This document shows positions 1-7,835 of a stretch of 64,000 nt of DNA, in pieces (position 1 is the stretch's first letter; the number at the start of each line of letters is the position of its first letter). A program made the position numbers and the translations under genes. The notes below the pieces were generated by a model. The model worked only from the letters and a program-made list of their open reading frames with translations. It was not told where the DNA came from and made no database searches. The stretch is from Streptomyces sp. NBC_00539. Lineage in GTDB: Bacteria > Actinomycetota > Actinomycetes > Streptomycetales > Streptomycetaceae. The stretch covers positions 2,734,501 through 2,798,500 of the forward strand of contig NZ_CP107811.1 in assembly GCF_036346105.1 (NCBI RefSeq), given 5' to 3'.

Positions 1-1
1 C

Positions 2-829
2 GACTCCGTGCGCGGCGTCCGCCTGATGGACCGGGCCCTCGCGGGCCGGGGCGCCACCGTCGACGTCGTCGTGGAACTCGGCGCCGGGGAGGGTGCCCGC
101 ACGGGCGCCCGCACCGAGGACGACTGCCGCGCCGTCGCCGACGCCGTCGCACAGAGCGACACCCTGCGCCTGGTCGGCGTCGCCGGGTACGAGGCGGAGG
201 TGCCCGGGGCCGATCCGGACTCCGTGCACGCCTACCTGCGCCGGCTCACCGGTCTCGCCGTCGAGTTCGACAAGGCGGGCCGCTTCTCGGGGGACACGGA
301 GGAGATCGTCGTCAGCGCGGGCGGCTCGGCCTGGTTCGACGCCGTCGCCGACGTGTTCGCGGAGCTGCCGCAGCTGTCGCGGCCGACGCTGCGGCTCCTG
401 CGCTCGGGCGCGTACGTCTCCCACGACCACGGCTGGTACACCCGCCTAACGCCCTTCAACCGTCACCCCGACGAGGGCGGGCTGCGCCCCGCGTTCCGGC
501 TGTGGACGCAGGTCGTCTCGCGCCCCTCCCCCACCCAGGCCTTCGTCAACGCCGGCAAGCGGGACATCGCCTACGACCTCGGGCTGCCCGGGGCGGAGCT
601 GGTGCGGGACCCGCTCGACGGCACCGAGCGGCCCGCCACCGGGATCCGGGTGGTCAAACTCTCCGACCAGCACGCCTGGCTGGAGACCGACTCGGCCGAC
701 GACCTCCAGGTGGGCGACTGGGTGGCGCTGGGCATGTCCCACCCCTGCACCATCTTCGAGAAGTGGCCGCTGATCCCCTTGGTGGAGGCGGACGGCACCG
801 TCACCGACTACGTCCGCACCTTCTTCTAG
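2..829 (+). CDS. D-amino-acid deaminase / D-threonine aldolase-like PLP enzyme (5' partial)
   Basis: The 3' part of a fold-type III (alanine racemase-like) PLP enzyme that enters the window in frame from the left; its true start and PLP lysine lie outside. The last ~120 residues look like the D-serine dehydratase-like C-terminal domain: near the end a Ser-His-Pro-Cys motif supplies the His and Cys that bind zinc in this family, followed by the usual IFEKWP segment. Expected reaction: deamination or aldol cleavage of a D-hydroxy-amino acid. Only 14 bases separate it from a D-aminoacylase gene, so the pair probably forms an operon that frees D-amino acids from N-acyl forms and then breaks them down. 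Substrate cannot be told from sequence. Confidence 0.8.
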   Translation, partial: DSVRGVRLMDRALAGRGATVDVVVELGAGEGARTGARTEDDCRAVADAVAQSDTLRLVGVAGYEAEVPGADPDSVHAYLRRLTGLAVEFDKAGRFSGDTEEIVVSAGGSAWFDAVADVFAELPQLSRPTLRLLRSGAYVSHDHGWYTRLTPFNRHPDEGGLRPAFRLWTQVVSRPSPTQAFVNAGKRDIAYDLGLPGAELVRDPLDGTERPATGIRVVKLSDQHAWLETDSADDLQVGDWVALGMSHPCTIFEKWPLIPLVEADGTVTDYVRTFF

Positions 830-843
830 GCCCGGGGCCCGGC

Positions 844-2412
844 GTGGACCTGGTGGTCCGGGGGGCCCGTGTCGTGGACGGCACGGGCGGCCCCTCGTAC
901 ACCGCGGACGTCGCCGTCCACGAGGGCCGGATCGAGGCGGTCGGCCGGATCCGGGCGGGCGGCCGGCGCACCCTCGACGCGCACGGCCTGGTGCTGGCCC
1001 CCGGCTTCGTGGACATGCACGCCCACAGCGACCTGGCCCTGCTGCGCGATCCGGACCACAGCGCGAAGGCCGCCCAGGGCGTGACCCTGGAGGTCCTCGG
1101 CCAGGACGGCATGTCCTACGCGCCCGCCGACGACCGCACCCTGGCCGGGGTCCGGGCGGCGATCGCGGGCTGGAACGGTCCCGGGGACGACGCCGACTTC
1201 GGCTGGCGCACCGTCGGCGGGTACCTGGACCGGCTCGACTCCACCGGCATCGCCGTCAACGCCGCCTACCTCGTGCCGCAGGGCACCGTGCGCGCGTACG
1301 CGGTCGGCTGGGACGACCGCCCCGCCACCCCCGCCGAGCTCGACCGGATGCGCACGCTCGTCGCCGAGGGCCTTGCCGAGGGCGCCGTCGGCATGTCCTC
1401 CGGGCTCACCTACACGCCCGGCATGTACGCCGACGGCGCCGAACTGACCGAGCTGTGCCGGGTGGTGGCCCGGTACGGCGGTTACTACTGCCCGCACCAC
1501 CGCTCGTACGGGCGCGGCGCCCTGGCGGCCTACGCCGAGATGATCGCCCTGGCCCGCGGAGCGGGCTGCGCCCTGCACCTCGCGCACGCCACCATGAACT
1601 TCGCGGAGAACCGGGGCCGGGCGGGGGAACTCCTCGCCCTCCTCGACCGGGCGCTGGCCGAGGGCGCCGACCTCACCCTCGACAGCTACCCGTACACCCC
1701 CGGCTGCACCACCCTCGTCGCCCTGCTGCCGAGCTGGGCGGGCGCGGGCGGCCCCGAAGCCGTGCTCGCCCGGCTCCGGGACGACGCCGAGGCCGGGCGG
1801 ATCCGGCACGCGCTGGAGGTCACCGGCTCCGACGGCTGCCACGGGGTACCGGTGGACTGGGCGGCGGTCGAGGTGTCCGGGGTCGTGGACCCCGCCTTCG
1901 GCGCGCACGTCGGCACCCGCCTGCGCGACTGGGAGCAGGCGCGGCGGCTGCTCCTCGGGGACCGGCTGCGGCCCACCGTCCTGCAGCACGTGGGCCACGA
2001 GGAGAACGTCCGGGCGATCATGCGCCACCCCGCGCACACCGGCGGTTCCGACGGCATCCTCCAGGGCGCCAAGCCCCACCCGAGGGCGTACGGCACGTTC
2101 CCGCACTACCTCGGCCGCTACGTGCGCGAACTGGGCGTGCTGTCGCTGGAGGAGTGCGTGGCGCACCTCGCGGGGCGCCCGGCGGCCCGGCTGCGCCTGC
2201 CCGACCGGGGGCAGGTCCGCCCCGGCTACCGCGCCGACCTGGTGCTCTTCGACGGGGACACGGTGGCCGCGGGGTCGACGTACGAGAACCCGCGGGCGCT
2301 GCCGACGGGTATCCCGCACGTCCTGATCGACGGCCGCTTCGTGATGCGCGACGGCCGCAGGACGGACGTGCTGGCCGGGCGAGCGGTCCGCAGGACGCCG
2401 CCGCGGGGCTGA
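844..2412 (+). CDS. N-acyl-D-amino-acid deacylase (D-aminoacylase family amidohydrolase)
   Basis: A 522-residue amidohydrolase that should hydrolyse N-acyl-D-amino acids in the cytoplasm. The GTG at 844 begins the typical amidohydrolase beta-strand start (VDLVVRGARVVDG). Metal-site motifs are visible: MHAHSD at residues 58-63, a CPHHRSYG segment, LAHATMNF, LQHVGHEENV and GSDGILQG near residue 400 containing the catalytic Asp. Where the best-studied D-aminoacylases have an Asn-Cys-Gly with a metal-ligand Cys, this protein reads Gln-Asp-Gly (LGQDGMSY), so it belongs to another branch and its substrate range may differ. It follows the D-amino-acid deaminase gene by 14 bases, which supports a shared D-amino-acid salvage role. 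Confidence 0.88.
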   Translation: MDLVVRGARVVDGTGGPSYTADVAVHEGRIEAVGRIRAGGRRTLDAHGLVLAPGFVDMHAHSDLALLRDPDHSAKAAQGVTLEVLGQDGMSYAPADDRTLAGVRAAIAGWNGPGDDADFGWRTVGGYLDRLDSTGIAVNAAYLVPQGTVRAYAVGWDDRPATPAELDRMRTLVAEGLAEGAVGMSSGLTYTPGMYADGAELTELCRVVARYGGYYCPHHRSYGRGALAAYAEMIALARGAGCALHLAHATMNFAENRGRAGELLALLDRALAEGADLTLDSYPYTPGCTTLVALLPSWAGAGGPEAVLARLRDDAEAGRIRHALEVTGSDGCHGVPVDWAAVEVSGVVDPAFGAHVGTRLRDWEQARRLLLGDRLRPTVLQHVGHEENVRAIMRHPAHTGGSDGILQGAKPHPRAYGTFPHYLGRYVRELGVLSLEECVAHLAGRPAARLRLPDRGQVRPGYRADLVLFDGDTVAAGSTYENPRALPTGIPHVLIDGRFVMRDGRRTDVLAGRAVRRTPPRG

Positions 2413-2461
2413 TGGCCCCTCGCCCTGGGGCCGTTCACGGGCGGCGCCTACGATGACCGGC

Positions 2462-3472
2462 ATGATCGCTTTTGCCCCGGCCGCAGCGCTGTTCGTCTTC
2501 CTCTGTCTGAGCGTGCGCGAGGACCGGCGGCGCTTTCGCAACGCCGTCCTGCTGGGGCTCACCTTCATCAGCCTGGCGCTGGGGCTGCTCTCGCGGATCT
2601 CGCAGCTGCCGCAGGCCCTCGCGGCGCCCCTGGTGGCCGCCGTGTTCCTGCTGCCGGCGCTCGGGGTGGTGGCGCTCGCCTGCTTCCTCGTCGCCAACGG
2701 CGTGACGATGGTGCGCAAGGAGGGCCGGAGCCTCGGCAACCTGCTGTCGCTGCTGGCCGGCCTCGGGATCTTCGGGGTGCTCGGGCTGGCCCTGGTCACC
2801 GTGCTGAGCGGCTCGGGGAAGCTGGCCGGGATGACCGCGATGGTGGTCATGACCGCCGCCTACGTCTCGTTCCTCTTCCTCTGCTTCCTCGCGTACGCCT
2901 ACCTCTACGGCCGGATCAAGGTGCGCGGCGACGTCGACTACGTGGTCATGCTGGGCTCCGGCCTGGTGTGCGGCGACCAGGTGCCGCCCCTGCTGGCCTC
3001 CCGGCTGCGCAAGGGCAAGCAGATCTACGAGGCCCAGCGCGCCCGGGGCGGCCGGACGCCGGTGCTGCTGCCGTCGGGCGGCAAGGGCTCGGACGAGAAG
3101 GTCGCCGAGGCGCGCGCCATGGCGGACTGGCTGATCGCGGAGGGCGTCCCCGAGGAGCACGTGCGCCTGGAGGACCGCTCCCGCACGACGGAGGAGAACC
3201 TGTCCCTCAGCGCGGCCATCATGGCCGGGACCACCCCGGGGTACAGGTGCGTGGTGGTGACCAACAACTTCCACGCCTTCCGGGCGGCGATGATGGCCCG
3301 CAAGGCCGGGGTCAACGGACAGGTGCTGGGTTCGCCGACGGCCGCGTACTTCTGGCCGAGCGCGACGATCCGCGAGTTCGCGGCGGTGTTCATGGAGCAC
3401 AAGGGGGTCAACCTGGCCGTGTGCGGGTCGCTGCTCGCGCTGGGTGTGGTGCTGACGCTGGTGGTGCACTGA
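2462..3472 (+). CDS. YdcF/SanA-family (DUF218) integral membrane protein
   Basis: A 336-residue protein with four or five hydrophobic helices in the first ~150 residues, a soluble DUF218/YdcF domain (about residues 155-300) and one last C-terminal helix. The domain shows its hallmarks: DYVVMLGSG at its start, SGGKGSDE, an E-A-x-AMADWL stretch, the acidic RTTEENL motif and VTNNFHAFRA. Family members are linked to envelope integrity and binding of nucleotide- or lipid-linked sugars, but no reaction is proven. I place the start at ATG 2462 rather than the in-frame ATG 2453 because TACGAT (2449-2454) is a good -10 box ending 7 bases before it, which suggests a leaderless mRNA. Confidence 0.8.
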   Translation: MIAFAPAAALFVFLCLSVREDRRRFRNAVLLGLTFISLALGLLSRISQLPQALAAPLVAAVFLLPALGVVALACFLVANGVTMVRKEGRSLGNLLSLLAGLGIFGVLGLALVTVLSGSGKLAGMTAMVVMTAAYVSFLFLCFLAYAYLYGRIKVRGDVDYVVMLGSGLVCGDQVPPLLASRLRKGKQIYEAQRARGGRTPVLLPSGGKGSDEKVAEARAMADWLIAEGVPEEHVRLEDRSRTTEENLSLSAAIMAGTTPGYRCVVVTNNFHAFRAAMMARKAGVNGQVLGSPTAAYFWPSATIREFAAVFMEHKGVNLAVCGSLLALGVVLTLVVH

Positions 3473-3575
3473 GGGCGGTTCTGTACCCTTTCCTAATGAT
3501 TTGTCGGTCGACGTGCGTTCATGGCGTGCGCGCCGGAGGATGATGGGAAACGGGGACCCCCCGAGGAGGTACGCG

Positions 3576-3770
3576 ATGGAACGTGAATCGGACCAGCAGC
3601 CCCAGAACGCGGACCGCCCGTCCAAGCTGTGGACCGGCGGCGAGCGGCCCTACGACCCCGAGGACCTCGTCATGGCGACGGGCGCCGACCTGACTCCGGA
3701 GCGGGTCGAGAAGGCCCGGAAGATGATCGAGCGCGAGGGGCCGTCGGTCATCGAACGCTACCTGCCGTAG
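3576..3770 (+). CDS. Small hydrophilic hypothetical protein (64 aa)
   Basis: A 64-residue soluble, charged protein beginning MERESDQQPQNADRP and ending IERYLP. The ATG at 3576 is preceded by a strong Shine-Dalgarno GAGGAGGT (3563-3570), which rules out the longer in-frame upstream start. It has one conserved-looking amphipathic segment (LTPERVEKARKMIEREG). There are no membrane helices or known domains. I do not recognise a function. It stands alone between the YdcF-type gene and the split-barrel oxidoreductase, all on the same strand. Confidence 0.65.
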   Translation: MERESDQQPQNADRPSKLWTGGERPYDPEDLVMATGADLTPERVEKARKMIEREGPSVIERYLP

Positions 3771-3921
3771 CTACGGGGCAGGTCCACGACGCCGCTCCCG
3801 GTCCGCGCCCGCCGGCCGGACCCGGGGCGGCGCTCTTGTGCGGCGCACCGCGCGAAACCAGGTGGCGCCCGGCGTCGTTAGGCCGCAGGGGGACCCCGGG
3901 GGGCCGAAGCCGGAGGACGCC

Positions 3922-4401
3922 GTGTTGCAGACCGCCACCCTGTCGCAGACCGCCAGCATCGACTGGGACCACCCCGTCGACCCACGGGCGGGCCGCGCCC
4001 TGGACCACGTACGGGCCTACGTCGGTTCGGGGGGCCTCGACGGCCATCTCTGGCACGGGGTCCCGACCCTGCTGCTCACCACGGTCGACCGCGAGCGGCA
4101 CCGTACCGTGCGCACCCCGCTGCTCTACGCCCGTGACGGCGCCCGCCACCTCGTCGTGGCCGCGGGCCCGGCCCCGGGCTCGCCTGCCCCGCAGTGGTAC
4201 GCGCACCTCACCGCCCACCCCGAGGTGCGGCTCCAGGTCGGCGCCCTCTCCTTCCAGGCGGTGGCCCGCACCGCGGACGCGGTGGAGCGGGAGACGTACT
4301 GGGAGGCGCTGACCGCGCTGTGGCCCGCGTACGAGGACCACCAGGCGGCCGCGGCGCCCCGCGAGGTCCCGCTCGTGCTCCTGGACCGGCTCGCGGGGTG
4401 A
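3922..4401 (+). CDS. Deazaflavin (F420)/FMN split-barrel nitroreductase-like protein
   Basis: A 159-residue protein resembling the Ddn/nitroreductase branch of split beta-barrel flavin- or F420-binding proteins: VPTLLLTTVDRERHRTVRTPLLY is the typical second strand pair, followed by LVVAAGPAPGSPAPQWYAHL and HPEVRLQVG, the W-Y-x-N/H-L and P-V-E-V-Q motifs of the family. Likely role: F420H2- or FMN-dependent reduction of quinones or other small molecules in the cytoplasm. The start is GTG 3922 because GGAGGA at 3912-3917 is a good Shine-Dalgarno; an upstream in-frame ATG at 3838 would add a proline/arginine-rich stretch atypical of the family. No operon partner is evident. Confidence 0.72.
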   Translation: MLQTATLSQTASIDWDHPVDPRAGRALDHVRAYVGSGGLDGHLWHGVPTLLLTTVDRERHRTVRTPLLYARDGARHLVVAAGPAPGSPAPQWYAHLTAHPEVRLQVGALSFQAVARTADAVERETYWEALTALWPAYEDHQAAAAPREVPLVLLDRLAG

Positions 4402-4592
4402 TCCGCGCAACACCTGGGCGGGAAATCGGGTTCGGCGCCGGGCGTTCCGCAGGGTGGAGCGGGGGGTGGGCCACGGTTTCCAAGGAGGGTGCGCGGCCTG
4501 GCCTCCGCATCCCGCGAAACGGGGCAAAGCGACCGTGCATCCGGTGCCGGAATGAAGCGGCGCGTGCGGCGCGGGGCCCGTAAGCTCCCGTC

Positions 4593-5804
4593 ATGCAGGT
4601 GATCCAGTCAACGAAACTCGCCAATGTCTGCTACGAGATCCGCGGCCCCGTCCTCGAAGAGGCGATGCGGCTCGAAGCGGCAGGTCATCGCATCCTCAAG
4701 CTGAACACCGGCAACCCCGCGGCCTTCGGCTTCGAGTGCCCGCCGGAGATCCTCGAGGACATGCTCCGCAACCTGGGCACCGCCCACGGATACGGGGACG
4801 CGAAGGGGCTGCTCTCCGCGCGCCGCGCGGTCATGCAGCACTACCAGACCAAGGGCATCGAGCTGGACGTCGAGGACGTCTACCTCGGCAACGGCGTCTC
4901 CGAGCTGATCCAGATGTCGATGCAGGCACTGCTGGACGACGGGGACGAGGTGCTGGTCCCGGCGCCGGACTACCCGCTGTGGACGGCCTCGGTCAGCCTC
5001 GCGGGCGGCACGGCCGTGCACTACCGGTGCGACGAGCAGTCCGACTGGATGCCGGACCTCGCGGACATCGAGCGCAAGATCACCGACCGCACCCGCGCCC
5101 TCGTGATCATCAACCCGAACAACCCGACCGGCGCCGTCTACGACGACGAGATGCTGCGCGGCCTCACCGACATCGCGCGCCGCCACGACCTGGTCGTCTG
5201 CTCGGACGAGATCTACGACCGGATCCTGTTCGACGGGGCCACCCACACCAACACCGCCGCGATCGCGCCGGACGTGCTGACCCTCACCTTCAACGGGCTC
5301 TCCAAGAACTACCGCGTCGCCGGCTACCGGGCCGGCTGGATGGCGGTCTGCGGCCCCAAGAAGCACGCCTCGTCGTACATCGAGGGTCTGACGATCCTGG
5401 CGAACATGCGGCTGTGCGCCAACATGCCCTCCCAGCACGCCGTCGCCACCGCCCTCGGCGGCCGGCAGTCGATCAACGACCTCGTACTGCCCGGCGGACG
5501 GCTGCGCGAGCAGCGCGACACGGCCTACGACCTGCTGACGCAGATCCCCGGCATCAGCTGCGTGAAGCCCAAGGGCGCGCTGTACCTGTTCCCGAAGCTG
5601 GACCCGGCGGTCTACAAGATCAAGGACGACCGGCAGATGGTCCTCGACCTGCTGCGGGCCGAGAAGATCATGGTCGTGCACGGTACGGGCTTCAACTGGC
5701 CGGAACCCGACCACTTCCGGATCGTCACGCTGCCGAACGCCAAGGACCTGGCGGACGCGGTCACCCGGATCGGCAACTTCCTGGACGGGTACGGGCAGCT
5801 CTGA
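4593..5804 (+). CDS. alaA: Pyridoxal-phosphate aminotransferase, AlaA type
   Basis: A 403-residue fold-type I aminotransferase closest in motif pattern to AlaA (glutamate-pyruvate aminotransferase). Visible: LNTGNPAAFGF near the N terminus, NGVSELI, the INPNNPTGAVY cofactor-binding motif, DEIYDRI with the pyridine-binding Asp, the PLP-lysine motif GLSKNYRVAGYRAGW, and the substrate-carboxylate Arg near the C terminus in PDHFRIVTLP. Probable reaction: interconversion of alanine + 2-oxoglutarate with pyruvate + glutamate. TAAGCT (4581-4586) ends 6 bases before the ATG and no Shine-Dalgarno is present, so the mRNA is probably leaderless. The gene is monocistronic. Confidence 0.88.
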   Translation: MQVIQSTKLANVCYEIRGPVLEEAMRLEAAGHRILKLNTGNPAAFGFECPPEILEDMLRNLGTAHGYGDAKGLLSARRAVMQHYQTKGIELDVEDVYLGNGVSELIQMSMQALLDDGDEVLVPAPDYPLWTASVSLAGGTAVHYRCDEQSDWMPDLADIERKITDRTRALVIINPNNPTGAVYDDEMLRGLTDIARRHDLVVCSDEIYDRILFDGATHTNTAAIAPDVLTLTFNGLSKNYRVAGYRAGWMAVCGPKKHASSYIEGLTILANMRLCANMPSQHAVATALGGRQSINDLVLPGGRLREQRDTAYDLLTQIPGISCVKPKGALYLFPKLDPAVYKIKDDRQMVLDLLRAEKIMVVHGTGFNWPEPDHFRIVTLPNAKDLADAVTRIGNFLDGYGQL

Positions 5805-5834
5805 CCCCCGCGCGGCCCTGCTCCTGACTCGCCG

Positions 5835-5848
5835 GAGACTCGAGTCTC
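5835..5848. promoter_or_regulatory. Perfect palindrome GAGACTCGAGTCTC upstream of the 5919 gene
   Basis: A perfect 14-base palindrome 36 bases upstream of a TAGGAT -10-like hexamer (5884-5889). It could be an operator for the 5919 gene. It is not followed by a T-run and lies 30 bases after the aminotransferase stop, so a weak terminator role is also possible. Confidence 0.4.
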
Positions 5849-5918
5849 GCCAGATCGAGCACAACTTTAGAACGGATCCAATGTAGGATGGTCTCCTGAC
5901 CCCGCAGGAGGCCTCCTC

Positions 5919-6311
5919 ATGTACGAGCCGATCCGCACCAAGTCGGTCGTCCACCGCATGGCCGGCGGCCGCACCGACTACCCGCACCGCAGCCGCGGCG
6001 AAGCCCTGGACATCCAGCTCGCCGGGCACCTCGCGGCGCTGCTGGCCGTCACCGACGAGCTCGGGCTCGGCGACGCCGCCGCCCGCATCGCCGACCAGGT
6101 CACGCGGCTGCGCGGGGCCCGCCCCGCGCGGGCGGCCCACGGGAAGCCGTCGGACACCGCGGACCTGCACCGGCGGGCCCACGACCTCGCCGGCCGGGCG
6201 CTGCTCGTCGCCGCGTCCCGGGCCGACACCACCGTCGCGATCCTCGCCGCCGAGCGCATGGACGCCCACGCCGCCGCCCTGGAGTCCCAGGACCGGGCCG
6301 GCGCCCACTGA
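5919..6311 (+). CDS. Conserved Streptomyces hypothetical protein (SCO4983-like)
   Basis: A 130-residue protein, basic and alanine/arginine-rich, mostly predicted helical, with no membrane segment or signal peptide. It begins MYEPIRTKSVVHRM. From memory this matches the protein family named after S. coelicolor SCO4983, found near pckG in streptomycetes, but no function is known. It has an upstream -10-like TAGGAT (5884-5889) and the Shine-Dalgarno GCAGGAGG (5904-5911). The palindrome at 5835-5848 lies in its promoter region. The first half contains a helical DIQLAGHLAALLAV segment that could mediate dimerisation. Confidence 0.7.
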   Translation: MYEPIRTKSVVHRMAGGRTDYPHRSRGEALDIQLAGHLAALLAVTDELGLGDAAARIADQVTRLRGARPARAAHGKPSDTADLHRRAHDLAGRALLVAASRADTTVAILAAERMDAHAAALESQDRAGAH

Positions 6312-6347
6312 CGGCCCCGGTCCGGGGCCGCCAAGGCTCCGGACCGG
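6312..6347. terminator. GC-rich hairpins between convergent genes
   Basis: Two mutually exclusive hairpins: CGGCCCCGG/CCGGGGCCG (6312-6330, almost no loop) and CCGGTCCGG/CCGGACCGG (6317-6347). They sit immediately after the 5919 gene's stop and face the 3' end of the gene on the opposite strand, so a bidirectional terminator is likely. Confidence 0.55.
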
Positions 6348-6400
6348 GCGCCATGCACGCCTTCCCGCAACAGCGGCCGACGCCACCGGCGTCCGGCTGA

Positions 6401-7069
6401 TCAGCGGGAAGGGCGCAGGTTCCAGGTGGTGAGTTCGCCTTCGATCAGGCCGTACGAGCCCTCGTCGTAGCGGGTCCCGGTGACCTTCAGGACACCGATC
6501 GGCGACTTCTCGTTGACCAGGCACACGCTGTCGCCCTCGGCGACCGTCACCGCGGAGCGCGACTGGGTCGCCAGCAGGTCCCTGCAGCCCTGGGCGGTGG
6601 GGGCCTCGGCGTTCGTCCACAGTGCGACGGTGCCCTTGACCTCCATCGAGGTTTCGCCGCTGCGCCCGGCCGCCGGGCGGATGCCGAAGCCGGACGTGCC
6701 GCTGTGCGGCGGGATCGAGTTGAGGTCGATGCCTTCCAGCCCGAGGACCACCTTGCCGGTCCACCGGACCGAACCGGCCGCCGACCCGGCGGCAGACGGG
6801 GCGGCCGACGGGGCGGTGCCACCGGCCGGGGGCTGGCCCGCCACGGTCACCGACGAAGCGGGCGGTACCGCCGAAGGCGTGGGCGGGGGCGAGCCGTTGG
6901 AGAAGGCGGCGATGGCGCTCGCCACACCCGCGATGGCACTGACCACGGCGGCCCCGGCCGCCCACAGCTTCGCGTGGGAGCGGCCCGTGGACACCGGTAC
7001 CGACGCGGCCGACGGCAAGTACGGCGGCGGCGCCGGATGTTGCGACGGATGTTGCGACGGATCCTGCAC
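6401..7069 (-). CDS. Membrane-anchored hypothetical protein with extracytoplasmic domain
   Basis: A 222-residue protein: a short Gln/His/Pro-rich cytoplasmic head (VQDPSQHPSQHP), one hydrophobic helix (about residues 33-55), a Pro/Ala/Ser-rich linker, then a ~130-residue beta-rich outer domain with two cysteines (GCRDLLA and VCLVNEK) that could form a disulfide. The start is GTG 7069 because AGGGGGA sits just upstream; longer readings would include Arg/Gly-rich non-coding-like sequence. No known family is recognised. It may sense or bind something at the cell surface. It points toward the 5919 gene, with a hairpin between them. Confidence 0.65.
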   Translation of the reverse strand: MQDPSQHPSQHPAPPPYLPSAASVPVSTGRSHAKLWAAGAAVVSAIAGVASAIAAFSNGSPPPTPSAVPPASSVTVAGQPPAGGTAPSAAPSAAGSAAGSVRWTGKVVLGLEGIDLNSIPPHSGTSGFGIRPAAGRSGETSMEVKGTVALWTNAEAPTAQGCRDLLATQSRSAVTVAEGDSVCLVNEKSPIGVLKVTGTRYDEGSYGLIEGELTTWNLRPSR

Positions 7070-7203
7070 GTTTCCCCCTGAGCGATCGACCTCCGTGACG
7101 ATAGCAATTCCACCACGCGGATCCGAGCACCGTTCGGCGATCAGGTGCGCCCGGAGCGGCCTTGCGACGGGCCCGCCGGAACCCGGCTCACAGAGCCCGC
7201 CCC

Positions 7204-7605
7204 TCACCCCGGCCCGACCCCCGCCACCCCGCACCACGGCCGGGTCGAGGGGGGCCAGACCGGGCCGATGGCTTCCGTGCGGGAGGGGGTGTCGGGGGTG
7301 AGGCCCGGGAGGGCGGCGAGGGCACGGGCGGTGCGGGCGTCGGCGGCGGGCGGCGGACCGTCGCGGAACTCGACCGTGACCACGTACGAGCCCTCACCCC
7401 GGCCCTCGACCACCGCCACCACCCGCCGGCTCGGCGGGTCGACGCGGCACTCGGTGATCCGGACGTCCGGCGGCGCCACAGCCGCACGGGCCCCGTCGCC
7501 GCCGCTCGCCCACACGTACAGCCCCAGCGGGGCGAACACCAGGAGCCCGGCCAGCACCACCAGGCCGACCAGCCAGCCCTGCCACTTCAACGCGCTCACG
7601 CCCAT
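7204..7605 (-). CDS. Small single-pass membrane protein, function unknown
   Basis: A 133-residue protein with an N-terminal transmembrane helix (GWLVGLVVLAGLLVFAPLGL) and an outer domain of about 95 residues with one Cys (ITECRVDPP) and a beta-hairpin-like stretch (SYVVTVEFRDG). ATG 7605 has the Shine-Dalgarno GGGGAGGA just upstream; an earlier in-frame ATG at 7656 lacks one. It is encoded downstream of pckG on the same strand, but the strong terminator at 7707-7743 separates them. No family is recognised. Confidence 0.6.
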   Translation of the reverse strand: MGVSALKWQGWLVGLVVLAGLLVFAPLGLYVWASGGDGARAAVAPPDVRITECRVDPPSRRVVAVVEGRGEGSYVVTVEFRDGPPPAADARTARALAALPGLTPDTPSRTEAIGPVWPPSTRPWCGVAGVGPG

Positions 7606-7706
7606 GGCCCGATCCTCCCCGGAGCCCGCCCGCCCCACCAGCACCCACGGGCCCACACAGCATTTCGAAGTGGGTCCGTCCGCCCCGCTCGACGAGTCGG
7701 AACGCG

Positions 7707-7743
7707 CGACGGCGGGCCTCCGGGAAACGGAGGCCCGCCGTCG
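7707..7743. terminator. Strong hairpin terminator downstream of pckG
   Basis: A perfect 16-bp stem (7707-7722 with 7728-7743) and a GGAAA loop, 93 bases beyond the pckG stop codon and upstream of the next gene on the same strand. Like many Streptomyces terminators it has no T-run. Confidence 0.75.
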
Positions 7744-7835
7744 GCAGACGCATACGAGGTACCTGGAGGACCGGGGCGGGCCCTGATCAGGCGGTGCTCC
7801 CCCGGGAGTTCAGGGGATCACCGGGGGCAGGGGCA

